Assembly (NCBI RefSeq): GCF_910592395.1
Contig: NC_088308.1
Coordinates: 19,979,501 to 20,043,500 of the forward strand
Direction of reading: 5' to 3'
DNA length: 64,000 nt
DNA from: Lineus longissimus
Lineage: Eukaryota; Nemertea; Pilidiophora; Heteronemertea; Lineidae
A program made the position numbers and the translations under genes. Below the pieces are notes generated by a model. That model searched no databases, was not told the origin of the DNA, and saw only the letters and a program-made list of their open reading frames with translations. Shown piece after piece: positions 62,443-64,000 of this stretch (position 1 is the first letter of the stretch; every line of letters begins with the position of its first letter).

Positions 62443-62886
62443 GAGACAAGACCACAATTGATTTTTTAAGCCTTTTAGCAGTTAAATTGTCAATGTTTGA
62501 CCGCGACGCATCAAAGAACGCGTGGTGTTGTGAATCTGAAATTTAGATTATGTTATTCCGGACAGTCGGGCAAGTAAATGGTGAAAAATAAAATGGTGAT
62601 TGACCACGGAAATTTTTTTTTAATCGACAAATTAGACAGACTTTGATATTTCCACTCTTTTCAGCCAACTGGCAGAAAAAACTCAAAACACGCCCCCTAT
62701 TACCCAATTAGCAAAATTCGAAATTAATTTTTTCATCAAATAATTTCTTTATATCTGTAGACTTGCCACAGCAAATATTTTTTCAATACCTCTCCAAATA
62801 TGTACTTGAGAATAAAAAACATGCACTCGTCTAATAGATAGGCCTCGACCCTCCAACCTATGAATATTCATTAGTGGTCTTGTCTC
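62443..62886 (+). repeat. Right 444-bp terminal repeat
   Basis: This is the second copy of the 444-bp repeat, in the same orientation. It is followed directly by AGCG and the right part of the interrupted duplication unit. Confidence 0.92.
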
Positions 62887-63126
62887 AGCGTGAAGCAGGC
62901 CTTGGGTGCCGCCTTCGGGTGGCTGCCCTTGGTCATTGAGGATCGTTCCTTCTCCCTTACGGGGGAGTTGGAGGGAGAGATCGCATTCAGAGTGGTTTGC
63001 CAACTTAAAGTAAATCAAGAATAGAACCTTCACTTACGAATGATCCTTGTCCTCTTAGAGGGTGAGGGTGTCATCCAGTGATGCGGATTTGAGACTAATG
63101 ACAATAAGATAGCCTATTCTCGATCA
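62887..63126. repeat. Tandem duplication unit, right part, copy 1
   Basis: This 240-bp block is repeated at 63761-64000 with a handful of substitutions. Before the insertion it directly followed the block at 60975-61449. Confidence 0.9.
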
Positions 63127-63290
63127 GCAGGTCTAAATCACCTAGCCATGGCCCTGAATATGCATGGTAGTTGGGTCAAGGGGCGTGTATGTTGTTGGAC
63201 AACCTTGGTCTTTACTGAATGCAATCTATCAAACAATGTCTAAATAGATAGGGCAAATAATATTGGCCTCTCTCCTCCTGTACTGGCTAC
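63127..63290. other. Remainder of duplication unit 1
   Basis: This 164-bp segment completes the first unit. Its partner in copy 2 would lie beyond the window, so whether it is duplicated cannot be seen. Confidence 0.5.
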
Positions 63291-64000
63291 TAAATTATCC
63301 CTTATATGCACAGCCAATTATCCGGCGGCGGCTTTGTTGTAGCGACACCTGGGATGCGCTTTTGGTACTATAAGGTCCACATTGTTCCGTTGTCGGGTAA
63401 AATGCAGTACCGCTGGAATGTCCAAATGCAATCGATTGACAACATCATTTTAATTTAAGAAACACGAAATATTCCTTTTTCAATACATAAGAATCTTGTT
63501 CAATATCTGGTTCAGATGGTAGGGGGAAAAGATGTGACCTTATAATTCTAAACTCTTGTTTTAGTTACAAAAACATCATACACATCATATGAACAATACC
63601 ACAAACAACTTGCGGAATGCTTTCTTTTCGTCCCCAGATCACCATCTTGCTGTAAGATCATACTTTTAGGGATCATTTCTATAGTATGTATCGCCAGGAC
63701 ATCAGGTAAAACTGATCCTGGACAACAAACCACGATGACGAGTCAAAGTGGTCTCTCCTGAGCGTGAAGCAGGCCTTGGGTGCCGCCTTCGGGTGGCTGC
63801 CCTTGGTCATTGAGGATCGTTCCTTCTCCCTCATGGGGGAGTTGGAGGGAGAGATCACATTCAGAGTGGTTTGCCAACTTTAAGTAAATCAAGAATAGAA
63901 CCTTCACTTACGAATGATCCATGTCCTCTGAGAGGGTGAGGGTGTCATCCAGGGATGCGGATTTGAGACTAATGGCAATAAGATAGCCTATTCTCGATCA
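63291..64000. repeat. Tandem duplication unit, copy 2, uninterrupted and cut by the window end
   Basis: The left block (63291-63764) runs straight into the right block (63761 onward) with one AGCG at the junction. This shows the ancestral arrangement of copy 1 before insertion. The unit without the insert is about 875 bp and continues past 64000. Confidence 0.9.

Larger units (their letters stand above)
61450..62886. mobile_element. Composite or LTR-like element, 1437 bp, with 444-bp terminal direct repeats
   Basis: The element consists of a 444-bp repeat (61450-61893), a 549-bp core (61894-62442) and a second 444-bp repeat (62443-62886) that looks identical to the first. Each repeat starts GAGACAAGACCAC and ends GTGGTCTTGTCTC, a 13-bp inverted pair. 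AGCG flanks both outer ends (61446-61449 and 62887-62890), and the paralogous site at 63761-63764 has a single AGCG with no insert, proving insertion with a 4-bp duplication. Direct repeats plus a 4-bp duplication fit a miniature LTR retrotransposon, but TG..CA ends, a primer-binding site and a purine tract are not seen. Two copies of a 444-bp MITE moving together is the alternative. No protein is encoded. Confidence 0.85.

Noticed and set aside
61233-63733. Identical 61-codon minus-strand frames at 61233-61418 and 63548-63733
   Set aside because: Both lie in the duplicated block, so identity reflects recent duplication and not selection. No domain is recognised.
1-64000. CRISPR arrays, bacterial operons, phage or plasmid features
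   Set aside because: The window is spliced metazoan DNA. No regularly spaced short repeats or bacterial gene structure was seen.

Overview
This window is animal nuclear DNA. All protein genes but one are split by GT-AG introns, and it holds a metazoan tRNA-Gln with internal pol III promoter boxes, a LINE tail and several inverted-repeat elements. The gene set (RBBP6, MPST, a G-alpha, TATDN1, ARL4) and the AT-rich intergenic DNA with many AGGCCT and ACATGT motifs suggest a marine invertebrate, perhaps an echinoderm, hemichordate or lophotrochozoan. The species cannot be fixed from the sequence alone. Products were recognised by reading translations against known families; no database search was run.

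Layout: (1) 0.76-16.0 kb, + strand: a complete RBBP6 ubiquitin ligase gene, 16 coding exons, predicted 1780 aa, with a 5.3-kb intron 3. (2) 19.2-19.6 kb, - strand: a decayed MPST-like pseudogene, head to head with an intact three-exon 3-mercaptopyruvate sulfurtransferase gene (20.1-22.8 kb, +). (3) 24.7-26.7 kb, +: a three-exon gene for a secreted LamG-like plus PAN/apple protein of 334 aa, followed by a 5'-truncated LINE tail. (4) 29.3-32.2 kb, -: an eight-exon G-protein alpha subunit, 359 aa, divergent from (5) 35.5-39.8 kb, +: a twelve-exon TATDN1 deoxyribonuclease, 305 aa. (6) 39.8-58.9 kb: almost gene-free, with a 1.03-kb transposon-like element with 96-bp terminal inverted repeats (48.8-49.8 kb) and a tRNA-Gln(TTG) at 51.8 kb (-). 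(7) 58.9-59.5 kb, -: a single-exon ARL4-type small GTPase. (8) 61.0-64.0 kb: a tandem duplication, one copy of which is split by a young 1437-bp element with 444-bp terminal direct repeats and a 4-bp target duplication. The other copy preserves the empty site.

The genes are not a functional cluster. They cover RNA processing and ubiquitination (RBBP6), sulfur metabolism (MPST), signalling (G-alpha, ARL4), DNA repair or turnover (TATDN1) and an extracellular recognition-type protein. The most notable points are the composite element with its local empty site, the head-to-head MPST relic, the capacity for a DWNN-only RBBP6 isoform through intron 3, and a G-alpha whose tail matches none of the four classical classes.
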